DNA of 64,000 nucleotides from Caulobacterales bacterium RIFCSPHIGHO2_01_FULL_70_19 (GTDB lineage: Bacteria > Pseudomonadota > Alphaproteobacteria > Caulobacterales > Caulobacteraceae): NCBI GenBank assembly GCA_001794825.1, contig MGLK01000016.1, forward strand, positions 56,238-120,237. The letters are read 5' to 3'. A program made the translations under genes and the position numbers. A model generated the notes under the pieces. It was not told the origin of the DNA. It searched no databases and worked only from the letters and a program-made list of their open reading frames with translations. Below, piece after piece: positions 1 to 8,795 of the stretch (within the stretch, counting starts at the first letter, position 1; each line of letters begins with the position of its first letter).

Positions 1-359
1 ATCTCCGCCTCGACCAGCTTCCTCAGCGCCACCGAGGCGCCGCCGGGCCGGGACGCCAGCCAGTCCCAGTGGCGCGGCAGCAGGGTCACCTCGCGGGCGA
101 CGACGCCCAGCTTCGGCCGCCCCGGCCCGCGCTTCTCCGGCGCCGGCGGGGGAGCGGGTTCCAGGCGGGCCCGCGCCTCCTCCAGGCTCCCGCGCAGGTC
201 GAGATCCACCGCCCGGCCGGCGGCGAGATCGAACACCAGCGGCCCGTCCCCGGCCCGGTCGGCGGTCCGGATCGCCGCCAGCGCCTCCGCCAGCGTTCCC
301 TGCGCGATGCGGCGGTCGCCGGCGAAGGCGACTACGGTCAGGTCGGCGGCGGCGGTCAT
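1..359 (-). CDS. DUF2239 family protein (C-terminus cut by window edge)
   Basis: The ATG at 359 opens a reading frame that runs off the left edge, leaving about 119 residues. The visible protein has a beta/alpha N-terminal part (TVVAFAGDRRIAQGT), a Pro/Ala-rich linker near residues 70-80 and the strongly conserved block GRPKLGVVAREVTLLPRHWDWL followed by GGASVALRKLVEAE, which I recognise as DUF2239. The function of the family is unknown. The block ends in a basic helical segment that could contact nucleic acid, but that is inference. A near-palindrome TTTTACCCGGATAAAA centred 58 bp upstream of the start resembles the palindromes before the GIY-YIG gene at 29847-30182, suggesting shared control. 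Confidence 0.8.
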   Translation of the reverse strand, partial: MTAAADLTVVAFAGDRRIAQGTLAEALAAIRTADRAGDGPLVFDLAAGRAVDLDLRGSLEEARARLEPAPPPAPEKRGPGRPKLGVVAREVTLLPRHWDWLASRPGGASVALRKLVEAE

Positions 360-409
360 GGGGGGTCTCCGGGGCAGGCGCGAGGGTCCGGCGGATCCGG
401 ACACGCATG

Positions 410-425
410 TTTTACCCGGATAAAA
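410..425. promoter_or_regulatory. Near-palindromic operator candidate TTTTACCCGGATAAAA
   Basis: Seven of eight symmetric base pairs match. The site lies between the antiporter stop and the DUF2239 start, centred 58 bp upstream of the latter, where a repressor or activator site would be expected. The core ACCCGG(G/A)T recurs as two perfect palindromes upstream of the GIY-YIG gene. The cognate regulator is not identifiable from this window. Confidence 0.5.
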
Positions 426-456
426 TCTCGCCGGTCAATATCGGCCGGAGGAATCC

Positions 457-1731
457 TCAGGCGATCTCGGGCGGCGGCGGGACGACGCGGCTGTGGCGGC
501 GCACGACGCGCTCGATGGTGCCGCCCTGGGCCAGCACCGAGAACAGAACCACGACGTAGGTGGCGGCCAGCAGCACGTCCTTCATCGGCCCCGGCGGCAG
601 CGACAGGGCCAGGGCGATGGAGATGCCGCCGCGCAGCCCGCCCCAGGTCATGGTCGGGAAGGCCAGGCCGAAGGGCAGCAGGCGCCGCCACGCCAGCAGC
701 GGCAGCCCCACCGACACCGCCCGCGCCGCCAGCACCAGCGGCACGGTCAGCAGACCCAGCCCCAGCAGCCCCAGCCGCTCCGCCAGCACCACCGCCTCCA
801 GCCCGATGAGCAGGAACAGCACCGCGTTCAGCACCTCGTCGAGCAGGGCCCAGAACTTCAGCAGATAGTCGCGGGTGGTGTCGCTCATCGCCTCGGCCAC
901 CCCCTTGTTGCCGATCAGCAGCCCGGCCACGGCCATGGCCACGGGCCCGCTGATGTGCAGGGCCGAGGCCAGCGAATAGCCGCCCATGACCACCGCCAGG
1001 CTGACCAGCACCTCGACCGCATAGTCGTCGATGGCCTTCATGGCGCGGTAGCCGATCCAGCCGGCGACCAGGCCGAGCACCGCCCCGCCCAAGGCCTCCA
1101 CCGCGAACAGCTCAAGCGCGTGCGGCAGCGAGAAGGCGGTTCCGGCCGCGGCCGAGGCGAGCAGGATCGAAAAGATCACCACCCCGACGCCGTCGTTGAA
1201 CAGGCTCTCGCCGGCGATGGTCGCCTGCAGGGTCGGCGGCACCCGGGCCGTCTTCAGCACCCCCATCACCGCCACCGGATCGGTCGGGCTGATCAGCGCC
1301 CCGAACACGAGGCACCAGGCCAGGGGCACGGCCGCGCCGACGAGCCCGGTCAGCAGCCAGAAGCCGCCGCCCACCATCAGGGTCGAGGCGACGACGCCGA
1401 TGGTGCTGAGGATGGCGATCTGCCATCGCCCGCGCCGCAACTGGTCGAGGTCGACGTGCAGCGCCCCGGCGAACAGCAGGAAGGAGAGCATGCCCTCCAT
1501 CAGGGTCTCGTGGAAATCGATGTCGTCGAGGAAGCCGCCGACCAGCCCGGCCAGATCGCTCTGCGGCAGCAGCCGGTCGACGGCGATCACCACCACCGAG
1601 GCCAGCGCCCCCATCATCGTCAGCGCCACGGTCGACGGCAGCTTCAGGAAGCGGTGGTTGACCCAGCCCAGCACGGCCGAGAGGACGATCAGGATGGCCG
1701 CGGCGTCGAGCGGCGAAAGGGCGACGTGCAT
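457..1731 (-). CDS. CPA1-family Na+/H+ antiporter (NhaP-like)
   Basis: A 424-residue polytopic inner-membrane protein exchanging monovalent cations for protons, for pH and salt homeostasis. About 12 hydrophobic segments are visible. The CPA1 ion-binding motifs are intact: SPTDPVAV in the fifth or sixth helix region and GESLFNDGVGVVIF, carrying the acidic Asp/Asn pair of the family, plus the conserved GGLRGGISIALAL helix near the C-terminus. I start at the ATG at 1731, preceded by GGAGAATCTCC, rather than the GTG at 1758, which has no ribosome site. No long cytoplasmic C-terminal tail is present, unlike many NhaP1 proteins. Divergent from the csbD-like gene. Confidence 0.88.
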   Translation of the reverse strand: MHVALSPLDAAAILIVLSAVLGWVNHRFLKLPSTVALTMMGALASVVVIAVDRLLPQSDLAGLVGGFLDDIDFHETLMEGMLSFLLFAGALHVDLDQLRRGRWQIAILSTIGVVASTLMVGGGFWLLTGLVGAAVPLAWCLVFGALISPTDPVAVMGVLKTARVPPTLQATIAGESLFNDGVGVVIFSILLASAAAGTAFSLPHALELFAVEALGGAVLGLVAGWIGYRAMKAIDDYAVEVLVSLAVVMGGYSLASALHISGPVAMAVAGLLIGNKGVAEAMSDTTRDYLLKFWALLDEVLNAVLFLLIGLEAVVLAERLGLLGLGLLTVPLVLAARAVSVGLPLLAWRRLLPFGLAFPTMTWGGLRGGISIALALSLPPGPMKDVLLAATYVVVLFSVLAQGGTIERVVRRHSRVVPPPPEIA

Positions 1732-1837
1732 GGAGATTCTCCGGTCGACGGTCCGCACCTGAATAGCCGCACCGGCCGGCTTCGCCCATCCGGGGGTGCG
1801 CGCCCTGGCGACCGCGCTGCGCCCGATCGCCGCGTCC

Positions 1838-1863
1838 GGAACCCCCGGGCGTCGACCGCGCTT
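1838..1863 (+). promoter_or_regulatory. Possible EcfG (general stress sigma)-type promoter for csbD-like gene
   Basis: GGAAC at 1838-1842 is followed after 17 bp by GCTT, close to the alphaproteobacterial EcfG consensus GGAAC-N16/17-CGTT. The predicted transcript would start about 35 nt before the csbD-like ATG. The -10 half departs from consensus, so this is tentative. CsbD-type genes are commonly general-stress genes, which fits. Confidence 0.35.
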
Positions 1864-1904
1864 CCGGAGGATCGCACCTCACCCCATTCAAGGAAGTGAA
1901 CTCC

Positions 1905-2210
1905 ATGACCGACCAACGCATCGAAGGCGTCGCCAACGAGATGGAGGGCAAGGTCCAGGCCGCCTCCGGCCGCTTCGCCGGCGATACGAAGATGCAGATC
2001 GAGGGCCGCCTGAAGCAGGCCAGGGGTCAGGCCCAGCAGGCCTACGGCCGGGTCATCGACGGACTCGACGGCCTGGTCGAGAAGGCGCCGGAGCAGTATC
2101 GCGCCCGCGCCCGGAGCGGCCTCGACTTCGCCCGTCGCAAGCCGCTGCTGACCACCGGCATCGTCGCCGGCCTGGCCATCCTGCTGGCCGGGGCCGGCCG
2201 CCGCCGCTGA
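1905..2210 (+). CDS. CsbD-like stress protein with C-terminal membrane anchor
   Basis: A 101-residue protein. The N-terminal half (DQRIEGVANEMEGKVQAASGRFAGD, then KMQIEGRLKQARGQAQQAYG) is a CsbD-type amphipathic helical domain. The C-terminal third holds a single hydrophobic helix (TTGIVAGLAILLAGAG) ending in RRR, so it is probably membrane tethered. The start is the ATG at 1905, with AAGGA about 11 bp upstream; the in-frame GTG at 1896 sits on top of that ribosome site. CsbD proteins are induced in general stress but their biochemical role is unknown. A possible EcfG-type promoter lies upstream and a strong terminator hairpin downstream. Confidence 0.85.
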   Translation: MTDQRIEGVANEMEGKVQAASGRFAGDTKMQIEGRLKQARGQAQQAYGRVIDGLDGLVEKAPEQYRARARSGLDFARRKPLLTTGIVAGLAILLAGAGRRR

Positions 2211-2235
2211 CCGCCGGCGCCCCCCGGCGAGAAAA

Positions 2236-2261
2236 GGGCCCCGGAGGCGACTCCGGGGCCC
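2236..2261. terminator. Bidirectional terminator between csbD-like gene and clpA
   Basis: A perfect 11-bp stem GGGCCCCGGAG/CTCCGGGGCCC with a GCGA loop sits between convergent genes. AAAA on the left side reads as a U-run for the clpA transcript; the right side has a short T-run (GTTT) for the csbD-like transcript. Confidence 0.75.
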
Positions 2262-2284
2262 TGATCGTTTCCGCTGCCGGAGCC

Positions 2285-4594
2285 TCAGCCCGCGGCTTCG
2301 TCCGCCGGCTCCTTCACCGGCGCGCCCGAGGGCCCGGTGATGTCGAAGGCGATCTTGCCGTCCTTCAGCTCCACCTTCACATGCCCGCCACGGGTCAGAC
2401 GCCCGAACAGGATGTCGTCGGCCAGCGGCTTCTTGATGTGCTCCTGGATGACCCGCGCCAGCGGACGCGCGCCGTAGAGCTCGTCGAAGCCGTTCTTGGC
2501 CAGCCAGTCGTTGGCCTCGTCGGTCAGTTCGATGGTGATGTTGCGGTCCGCCAGCTGGGCCTCCAGCTGCAGCACGAACTTGGTCACCACCGAACGGATG
2601 GTCTCGGCGTCCAGCGCCTTGAAGGCGACGATCGCGTCCAGACGGTTGCGGAACTCGGGCGCGAACAGCCGCTGGATGGCCTTCTCGTCCTCGCCCTCGA
2701 CCTTGCCGCGGCCGAAGCCGATCGCCGCCCGCGCATTGTCGGCCGCGCCGGCGTTGGTGGTCATGATCAGGATGACGTTGCGGAAGTCGACCTTCTTGCC
2801 GACCGCGTCTGTCAGCTGGCCGTTGTCCATCACCTGCAGCAGGATGTTGTAGACGTCCGGGTGGGCCTTCTCGATCTCGTCCAGCAGCACCACGGCGTGC
2901 GGATGCTGGTCCACGGCGTCGGTCAGCAACCCGCCCTGGTCGTGGCCGACATAGCCCGGAGGCGCGCCGATCAGGCGCGAGACGGTGTGCCGCTCCATGT
3001 ACTCGGACATGTCGAAGCGCAGCATCTCGATCCCGAGGGTGGAGGCCAGCTGCTTGGCCACCTCGGTCTTGCCGACGCCGGTCGGGCCGGAGAACAGGAA
3101 GGCGCCGATCGGCTTCTGCGGGTCGCGCAGGCCGGCGCGGGCCAGCTTCATCGCCGCCGAGACCTGCTCGATGGCCGCCTCCTGGCCGAACACCACCCGG
3201 TTCAGGTCGGCCTGCAGCTCGCGCAGCGCCTCGGTGTCGGACTTGGAGACCGACTTCGGCGGGATGCGGGCCATCCGTGCGATCACGGCCTCGACCTCCT
3301 TCTGGCCGATGACCTTCTTCCGCTTCGACTCCGGCAGCAGCATCTGCGACGCCCCCGCCTCGTCGATGACGTCGATCGCCTTGTCCGGCAGCTTGCGGTC
3401 AGTCATGTAGCGGGCCGACAGCTCCACCGCGGTGCGGATGGCCGCGTCGGTGTAGCGCAGCTTGTGGTGGCCCTCGTAGGAGGTCTTCAGCCCCTTGAGG
3501 ATGCGGATGGTGTCGTCGACGGTCGGCTCGTTGACGTCGATCTTCTGGAAGCGGCGGGCCAGGGCCCGGTCCTTCTCGAAGTGCTGGCGGTACTCCTTGT
3601 AGGTCGTCGAGCCCATGCAGCGCAGGCTGCCCGACGCCAGCGCCGGCTTGAGCAGGTTCGACGCGTCCATGGCCCCGCCCGAGGTGGCCCCGGCGCCGAT
3701 CACCGTGTGAATCTCATCGATGAACAGCACCGCGTCGTCGTGCTGCTCCAGCTCCTTGACCACCTGCTTGAGCCGCTCCTCGAAGTCGCCGCGATAGCGG
3801 GTTCCGGCCAGCAGCGCACCCATGTCCAGGCTGTAGATGGTGGCGTTCTTCAGGACGTCCGGGACCTCGCCCTTGACGATCTTGCGCGCCAGCCCCTCGG
3901 CGATGGCCGTCTTGCCGACGCCCGGGTCGCCGACCAGCAGCGGATTGTTCTTGGTCCGCCGGCACAGGATCTGGATCGAGCGCTCGACCTCGGCCTGGCG
4001 CCCGATCAGCGGGTCGATCCGACCGTCGCGCGCCTTGGCGTTCAGATCGACGCAATAGGCCTCCAGCGCCTCGCCGCCGGTCTTGGTCGCGGCCGCGTCC
4101 TCGGCGTCCTCGGGGCTGCCCCCGGCCTTGGCCGGCCGCGTCTCGCCGGCCCCCGGCTTTTTGGCGATGCCGTGGGCGATGAAGTTGACCGCGTCGTACC
4201 GCGTCATGTCCTGCTCCTGCAGGAAGTAGGCGGCGTGGCTCTCGCGCTCGCTGAAGATCGCCACCAGCACATTGGCGCCGGTGACCTCCTCGCGGCCCGA
4301 GGACTGGACGTGGATCACCGCCCGCTGGATCACCCGCTGGAAACCGGCCGTCGGCTTGGCGTCGTCGCCATCCGAGGTGGCCAGAGCCGCCAGGTCGGTG
4401 TCGACGTAGAGCGTCAGCGCGGTCTTCAGCGCGACGAGGTCGACGTTGCAGGCGGTCATCACATTGGCCGCATCGGGGTCGTCGACGAGGGCCAGCAGCA
4501 GGTGCTCGAGCGTGGCGTACTCGTGCCGGCGCTCGTTGGCGTAGTGCACCGCCCGGTGCAGGGTCTCTTCGAGAGGACGGGAAAACGAGGGCAT
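2285..4594 (-). CDS. clpA: ATP-dependent Clp protease ATP-binding subunit ClpA
   Basis: A 769-residue AAA+ unfoldase of normal ClpA length that feeds substrates to the ClpP peptidase in the cytoplasm. In order: Clp N-domain repeats (residues 1-140), a charged linker, D1 ATPase with Walker A GDPGVGKT and Walker B VLFIDEIH, then D2 with Walker A GPTGVGKT and Walker [14 protein letters not shown], and the small C-terminal D2 domain. The absence of a ClpB-type middle coiled coil separates it from ClpB. It lies 7 nt after clpS, its adaptor, the usual clpSA operon. In Caulobacter ClpAP contributes to regulated proteolysis; RcdA, a ClpXP adaptor, is also in this window. Confidence 0.97.
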   Translation of the reverse strand: MPSFSRPLEETLHRAVHYANERRHEYATLEHLLLALVDDPDAANVMTACNVDLVALKTALTLYVDTDLAALATSDGDDAKPTAGFQRVIQRAVIHVQSSGREEVTGANVLVAIFSERESHAAYFLQEQDMTRYDAVNFIAHGIAKKPGAGETRPAKAGGSPEDAEDAAATKTGGEALEAYCVDLNAKARDGRIDPLIGRQAEVERSIQILCRRTKNNPLLVGDPGVGKTAIAEGLARKIVKGEVPDVLKNATIYSLDMGALLAGTRYRGDFEERLKQVVKELEQHDDAVLFIDEIHTVIGAGATSGGAMDASNLLKPALASGSLRCMGSTTYKEYRQHFEKDRALARRFQKIDVNEPTVDDTIRILKGLKTSYEGHHKLRYTDAAIRTAVELSARYMTDRKLPDKAIDVIDEAGASQMLLPESKRKKVIGQKEVEAVIARMARIPPKSVSKSDTEALRELQADLNRVVFGQEAAIEQVSAAMKLARAGLRDPQKPIGAFLFSGPTGVGKTEVAKQLASTLGIEMLRFDMSEYMERHTVSRLIGAPPGYVGHDQGGLLTDAVDQHPHAVVLLDEIEKAHPDVYNILLQVMDNGQLTDAVGKKVDFRNVILIMTTNAGAADNARAAIGFGRGKVEGEDEKAIQRLFAPEFRNRLDAIVAFKALDAETIRSVVTKFVLQLEAQLADRNITIELTDEANDWLAKNGFDELYGARPLARVIQEHIKKPLADDILFGRLTRGGHVKVELKDGKIAFDITGPSGAPVKEPADEAAG

Positions 4595-4601
4595 GATCCT
4601 C

Positions 4602-4934
4602 TCAGTCCTTTTCCATCGTGCATTGCAGGGGGTGCTGGTGGCGACGCGCCGTCTCGACCACCTGGGCGACCTTGGTCTCGGCCACCTCGTAGGTGAAGAC
4701 GCCGCACACGCCGACGCCGTGCTGGTGCACGTGCAGCATGATGCGGGTGGCGTCCTCGCGGCTCTTCTGGAAGAACCGCTCCAGCACGTAGACGACGAAT
4801 TCCATCGGCGTGTAGTCGTCGTTCAGGATCAGCACCCGGTAGAGCGAGGGCCTCTGAAGCTTCGGCTTTGTCTCGGTGATCGTGGCGGCCCCGGGGCCTC
4901 CGGCGGGATCACCGACCTTACGTGACGGCGGCAT
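4602..4934 (-). CDS. clpS: ATP-dependent Clp protease adaptor ClpS
   Basis: A 110-residue adaptor that binds N-degron substrates and hands them to ClpA. The flexible N-terminal ~30 residues are followed by the ClpS core: [22 protein letters not shown] (the NDD and Met that shape the N-end-residue pocket) and [20 protein letters not shown]. The start is the ATG at 4934; the Shine-Dalgarno is weak and in-frame upstream sequence is low-complexity, so the exact start is moderately sure. It is the first gene of the clpS-clpA operon. Confidence 0.93.
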   Translation of the reverse strand: MPPSRKVGDPAGGPGAATITETKPKLQRPSLYRVLILNDDYTPMEFVVYVLERFFQKSREDATRIMLHVHQHGVGVCGVFTYEVAETKVAQVVETARRHQHPLQCTMEKD

Positions 4935-5045
4935 TCGTTGTCCGGTTGGGGGAGTGATGGACAGATAGGAAACTGTCGGACGCTTTGCGAGGTCCGTCCA
5001 GTCACACGTTTGAGTGGGCGCCGCGAGGCCCGTCGCACGACGAAA

Positions 5046-5073
5046 AAGGCCCCGGCGTCTCCGCCGGGGCCTT
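5046..5073 (-). terminator. Rho-independent terminator of the phasin gene
   Basis: A perfect 12-bp stem AAGGCCCCGGCG/CGCCGGGGCCTT with a TCTC loop. On the minus strand it is followed by TTTTT (AAAAA at 5043-5047 on the plus strand), as expected for termination of the phasin transcript just before clpS. Confidence 0.8.
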
Positions 5074-5101
5074 CCGTACGCTACGCGGACTTCAGATCGC
5101 C

Positions 5102-5581
5102 TTAGCGGGCGGCCTGGAACTTCTCGACCGAGGCGGTGACGCGCTCGTTGATCGGCTTGAAGCTGTCCTTCACCGAGGCGGTGAAGACGTCGGTCATGCG
5201 GGTGACTTCCGCCAGGTAGGTCTCGGCGGCCGACTTGGCCCACGAGGTCTGCAGCTCGACCAGTTCCTGGACCGAGCGGGCGGCGGCCAGCGACTGGGCG
5301 GCGGCGACGCCGTCTTCCCAGCTCTTCTTGCCGTAGGCGAGGGTCTGGGCCGAGATCGCCTCGGCGCCCTTCTGGGCGGCGGTGGCGGAGGCGACCAGCG
5401 CCTCGAGGTTCTTCTTGCCCTCGGCGTTCAGCTCGGCGAGGCCGGCGACGGACTTGTCGACGCCTTCGCGGAACGCCTGGGCGCCCGCGGCCTGGATCTT
5501 CTCGGCCTGGGCCTGGACCTTTTCGGCGGCGGCCTTGGTGGTGTCGGCGGTCTTCTTCACGGTTTCGGCGCTGTCGGCCAT
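5102..5581 (-). CDS. Phasin family protein
   Basis: A 159-residue, Ala/Lys/Glu-rich, almost wholly helical protein with no Cys or signal peptide. The region around [42 protein letters not shown] matches the Phasin_2 pattern: amphipathic helices that coat polyhydroxyalkanoate granules. The start is the ATG at 5581 with AGGAGA just upstream; the longer in-frame extension to 5707 has promoter-like composition. It is monocistronic, with its own promoter and a strong terminator. No PHA synthase is in this window, so the granule role rests on family membership. Confidence 0.82.
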   Translation of the reverse strand: MADSAETVKKTADTTKAAAEKVQAQAEKIQAAGAQAFREGVDKSVAGLAELNAEGKKNLEALVASATAAQKGAEAISAQTLAYGKKSWEDGVAAAQSLAAARSVQELVELQTSWAKSAAETYLAEVTRMTDVFTASVKDSFKPINERVTASVEKFQAAR

Positions 5582-5656
5582 GGAAGTCTCTCCTGAACCT
5601 GTGGCGGCTTGGCCGCTTGTGATCGTTCCGCAGCAGGTTTCCGCTGCGACAAGCGG

Positions 5657-5685
5657 CATATGGTGCATGTGCGAACAAAGGTCAA
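5657..5685 (-). promoter_or_regulatory. Sigma-70-like promoter of the phasin gene
   Basis: On the minus strand TTGACC is followed after exactly 17 bp by CATATG. This is the most AT-rich stretch of the local sequence and ends about 75 bp upstream of the phasin ATG. Placement and spacing are good; the -10 hexamer is imperfect. Confidence 0.45.
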
Positions 5686-5857
5686 GGATTATTGTGCAGC
5701 GCAACATGCCGCTGCGCCTGACGGGCGAAGGGGCTTCACAAATCCGTTGACGCCCTGTTTACCCTCATGAAACCCCGACGTCGCATGGTAGCGTTCCGAT
5801 CAGCGTCGCGCCGGGGGGCCGCCGTCGCGCCACAGTAACGAGGCCTGTGCTTTGCCT

Positions 5858-7225
5858 ATGACTGCACTGATCCGCCGCGGATTCCTGACCCTGATCCTGA
5901 TCGCCTCGCTGGCGCTGGTTCCGAGCACGCCGCCGCTGGTCGCGCAGTCGTCCGACAATCTCCGTTACGCGGCCATCGTCGTCGACGCCGAGAGCGGCGA
6001 GGTGCTGTTCGCCCGCCACGCCGACAGCCGGCGCTACCCGGCCTCGATCACCAAGGTGATGACCCTCTACCTCACCTTCGAGGCGCTCGCCGAAGGCCGG
6101 GTCAAGCCGGACGACGTCATCACCGTGTCGCCCCACGCGGCCAGCCAGCCGCCGTCGAAGCTGGGCCTCGCCGCCGGGCAGACCATCACCCTCGACAACG
6201 CGATGAAGGCGACCGCCGTGCGCAGCGCCAACGACATGGCTGTGGCCATCGCCGAGCACGTCGGCGGCTCCGAGGCCCGCTTCGCCGCCCAGATGACGCT
6301 GAAGGCGCGCGAGCTGGGCATGACCCAGACCCGCTACGTCAACGCCAACGGCCTGCCGGACGCGCGGCAGCTCACCTCTGCCCGCGATCTCGCCATTCTC
6401 GCCCGCGCCGTCATGCGCGACTTCCCGCAGTACTACCGCTACTTCGGCCTGCACGACTGGGTCTACGAGGGCCGCGAGTACCGTAACACCAACGGCCTGC
6501 TCCGCACCGGCCTCGGCTACGACGGCATGAAGACCGGCTACACCAACGCGTCCGGCTACAACCTCGCCGCCTCGGCCGTCCGCGACGGCAAGCGACTGAT
6601 CACCATCGTGCTGGGCGGACGCACGACCGCCAGCCGCAACGCCCACGTGGCCGAGCTGATGAACACCGGCTTCGAGGTCGAGCGGGCCCGCGCCAGCGGC
6701 CAGTTGATCCGCGTCGCCCAGACCTATTTCGAGGAGCGCGGCTTCGGAATCGGCTCCGACAACGGAGGCCCGGTCCAGTACGCTTCGCTCGAGCGCGACG
6801 AGGACGAGGGCTCCGCCCCCGTCACCTACGCCTCCCTGCCCGCCGCGCCGGCGACCCCGGCGCCGGCCGAGACCCGCACCGTCGCCGCCCTGCTGCGCGC
6901 CGACGCTTCGGGTTCCGACGTGACCGCCGCCCTGAACGGCGCGCCCGTCGGCGGCCGCCCCGCCCCGCGCACGCCCCCGCGCGAGACCGACGACGGCTGG
7001 ATGGTCCAGGTCGGCGCCTTCCGTGACGAGGCGGTGGCGCGCGACTGGCTGACCGAGGTCAACCGCCGCTTCCGCAGCCAATTCGCCAACGCCGAGCGGA
7101 CGGTGCAGAACGCCTCGGGCTGGTACCGCTCCCGCTTCACCGGCATGACCGAAGCCGCGGCCCAGGCGGCCTGCGCCACTCTCGCCGAGCGTCGGGTGAC
7201 CTGCATGGTGGTGCGGCCGGAGTAA
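5858..7225 (+). CDS. D-alanyl-D-alanine carboxypeptidase (S11 family) with SPOR domain
   Basis: A 455-residue exported penicillin-binding protein that trims the terminal D-Ala of peptidoglycan stem peptides. A signal peptide spans residues 1-30. The serine-enzyme triad is complete: S63-x-x-K66 (SITK), S123-A-N125 and K225-T-G227. A long Pro/Ala linker leads to a C-terminal SPOR domain (about 380-455, starting WMVQVGAFRDEAVA), which binds denuded glycan at division sites. The SPOR fusion replaces the usual membrane-anchoring C-terminal helix of PBP5. The start is ATG 5858; a TTG two codons earlier is less likely. Confidence 0.93.
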   Translation: MTALIRRGFLTLILIASLALVPSTPPLVAQSSDNLRYAAIVVDAESGEVLFARHADSRRYPASITKVMTLYLTFEALAEGRVKPDDVITVSPHAASQPPSKLGLAAGQTITLDNAMKATAVRSANDMAVAIAEHVGGSEARFAAQMTLKARELGMTQTRYVNANGLPDARQLTSARDLAILARAVMRDFPQYYRYFGLHDWVYEGREYRNTNGLLRTGLGYDGMKTGYTNASGYNLAASAVRDGKRLITIVLGGRTTASRNAHVAELMNTGFEVERARASGQLIRVAQTYFEERGFGIGSDNGGPVQYASLERDEDEGSAPVTYASLPAAPATPAPAETRTVAALLRADASGSDVTAALNGAPVGGRPAPRTPPRETDDGWMVQVGAFRDEAVARDWLTEVNRRFRSQFANAERTVQNASGWYRSRFTGMTEAAAQAACATLAERRVTCMVVRPE

Positions 7226-7239
7226 TCCCGCCGCCCGCC

Positions 7240-7267
7240 TTGCCCGCCGCCGGCTTTTCCCCTATAC
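7240..7267 (+). promoter_or_regulatory. Possible sigma-70 promoter of the rpsF operon
   Basis: TTGCCC, a 16-bp spacer and CTATAC lie about 140 bp upstream of rpsF, after the carboxypeptidase stop. The intergenic gap of 183 bp is otherwise featureless, leaving room for a ribosomal-protein leader. Confidence 0.35.
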
Positions 7268-7408
7268 GCCGCCGCTTTCCAGGGCCTCGGTCCCGGCGCG
7301 GAACGCCAAAGGGTTCGGACGATCGGTCCGGCCGCCGCTTCGGGAACCATCGTGGAACGGACTGAACCCGGTCCGCCCGCGCCGACGCCCACAAGGGAGA
7401 ACTGCCGC

Positions 7409-7792
7409 ATGGCTCTTTACGAGCACACGGTCATGACGCGCCAGGATATCTCGGCGCAGCAGGCCGAAGCGCTGAACGACACCATCAAGGCTCTGATCGA
7501 GGAGAACGGCGGCGCCGTCGCCAAGATCGAGTACTGGGGTCTGCGCAACCTGACCTACCGGGTCAAGAAGAACCGCAAGGCGCACTATTCGCTGCTCGCC
7601 GTCGACGCCCCCCCGGCCGCCATGGCCGAGGTCGAGCGTCAGCTGTCGATCAACGAGGACGTGCTGCGCTGGCTGACGGTCCGCGTCGAGGAACTCGACC
7701 TCGAACTGTCGCCCCTGCTCGCCCGCCGCGAGCGCGAACGTGAACGCGAGCGTGAGCGCGGTCCGCGCGACGACGCCGCCGAAGCCGCCTGA
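7409..7792 (+). CDS. rpsF: 30S ribosomal protein S6
   Basis: 127 residues. [12 protein letters not shown], the [27 protein letters not shown] core and [18 protein letters not shown] are characteristic S6 sequence. The protein binds 16S rRNA with S18 in the small-subunit platform. A low-complexity tail of alternating Arg/Glu (residues 107-120) extends past the core, typical for this order. The start is ATG 7409, with AGGGAGA 10 bp upstream. First gene of the rpsF-rpsR-rplI operon. Confidence 0.97.
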   Translation: MALYEHTVMTRQDISAQQAEALNDTIKALIEENGGAVAKIEYWGLRNLTYRVKKNRKAHYSLLAVDAPPAAMAEVERQLSINEDVLRWLTVRVEELDLELSPLLARRERERERERERGPRDDAAEAA

Positions 7793-7803
7793 GGAACCGG
7801 ATC

Positions 7804-8079
7804 ATGACCGACACCAACGCCCCCGTCCCGGGCGCGCCGGCCGGCTCCGGCCCGGCCCGCCGTCCCTTCTTCCGCCGCCGCAAGGTGTGCCCGTTCTCCG
7901 GCCCGAACGCGCCGAAGATCGACTACAAGGACGTCAAGCTCCTGCAGCGCTACATCTCCGAGCGCGGCAAGATCGTCCCGTCGCGCATCACGGCCGTCTC
8001 CCAGAAGAAGCAGCGCGAACTGGCCAAGGCCATCAAGCGCGCCCGCTATCTGGCCCTCCTGCCCTACGTGGTGAAGTAA
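7804..8079 (+). CDS. rpsR: 30S ribosomal protein S18
   Basis: 91 residues. After an N-terminal extension rich in Pro, Ala and Arg come [37 protein letters not shown] and [20 protein letters not shown], the S18 signature. It pairs with S6 on the ribosome platform, matching its position 11 nt after rpsF. A single Cys remains where zinc-binding S18 forms have more. Confidence 0.97.
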   Translation: MTDTNAPVPGAPAGSGPARRPFFRRRKVCPFSGPNAPKIDYKDVKLLQRYISERGKIVPSRITAVSQKKQRELAKAIKRARYLALLPYVVK

Positions 8080-8080
8080 G

Positions 8081-8665
8081 ATGAAGGTCGTTCTGCTGGA
8101 ACGCGTCGAGAACCTCGGCGCCATCGGCGACGTCGTCACTGTCAAGGACGGCTTCGCCCGCAACTTCCTTCTGCCGCGCGACAAGGCCCGCCGGGCCACC
8201 TCCGCCAACCTGAAGGCCTTCGAAGTCGAGCGCGCCGCCATCGAGGCGCGCAACGAGAAGAACAAGGCCGAGGCGCAGAAGATCGCCGACAAGATCGACG
8301 GCCAGAGCTACGTCATGATCCGCCAGGCGGGCGAGACGGGCCAGCTGTACGGTTCGGTCGCCGGCCGCGACGTCGCCGAGGCCATCCAGGCCGAAGGCGG
8401 CAAGGTCGAGCGCTCGCAGGTCGTGCTCAACTTCCCGATCAAGACGCTGGGCGTCCACGAGGTGCTGGTCCGCCTGCACGCCGAGGTCTCGGCCACCGTC
8501 AAGATCAACGTCGCCCGTTCGGCCGACGAAGCCGAGCGTCAGGCGCGCGGCGAGGACGTGATCCGCTCGCAGTTCGACGACGAGCGCCTGGCCGCCGAAC
8601 AGGCTGCGCAGGACCTCATCGCCGGCGGCGCCGGGCAGCAGGAGAACCTGGGTCAGGAAGCCTGA
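8081..8665 (+). CDS. rplI: 50S ribosomal protein L9
   Basis: 194 residues, longer than the ~149 of E. coli because of a charged C-terminal extension common in Alphaproteobacteria. [33 protein letters not shown] is the N-terminal rRNA-binding domain; a long connecting helix and the C-terminal domain ([16 protein letters not shown]) follow. It starts 1 nt after rpsR. A clear terminator hairpin closes the operon. Confidence 0.97.
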   Translation: MKVVLLERVENLGAIGDVVTVKDGFARNFLLPRDKARRATSANLKAFEVERAAIEARNEKNKAEAQKIADKIDGQSYVMIRQAGETGQLYGSVAGRDVAEAIQAEGGKVERSQVVLNFPIKTLGVHEVLVRLHAEVSATVKINVARSADEAERQARGEDVIRSQFDDERLAAEQAAQDLIAGGAGQQENLGQEA

Positions 8666-8691
8666 TCCCGGCGACACCGCTGAAGTCCACG

Positions 8692-8722
8692 AAGGGCGCG
8701 TCCGCAAGGGCGCGCCCTTTTT
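8692..8722 (+). terminator. Terminator of the rpsF-rpsR-rplI operon
   Basis: A 9-bp stem AAGGGCGCG/CGCGCCCTT with a 10-nt loop, followed by a five-T run at 8718-8722, 26 bp after the rplI stop. Confidence 0.8.
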
Positions 8723-8795
8723 GTCATCCGGCCGCCTGGACCCAGGCGTTGCCTTGAGCGCGGCCGGGTCTTACCTCGGGCGCCGGAGATCCTGC

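Noticed and set aside
1796-4696. A 966-codon open frame antisense to clpA
   Set aside because: Low-complexity, His/Arg/Gly-rich translation created by high GC on the non-coding strand; clpA and clpS on the other strand have full domain evidence.
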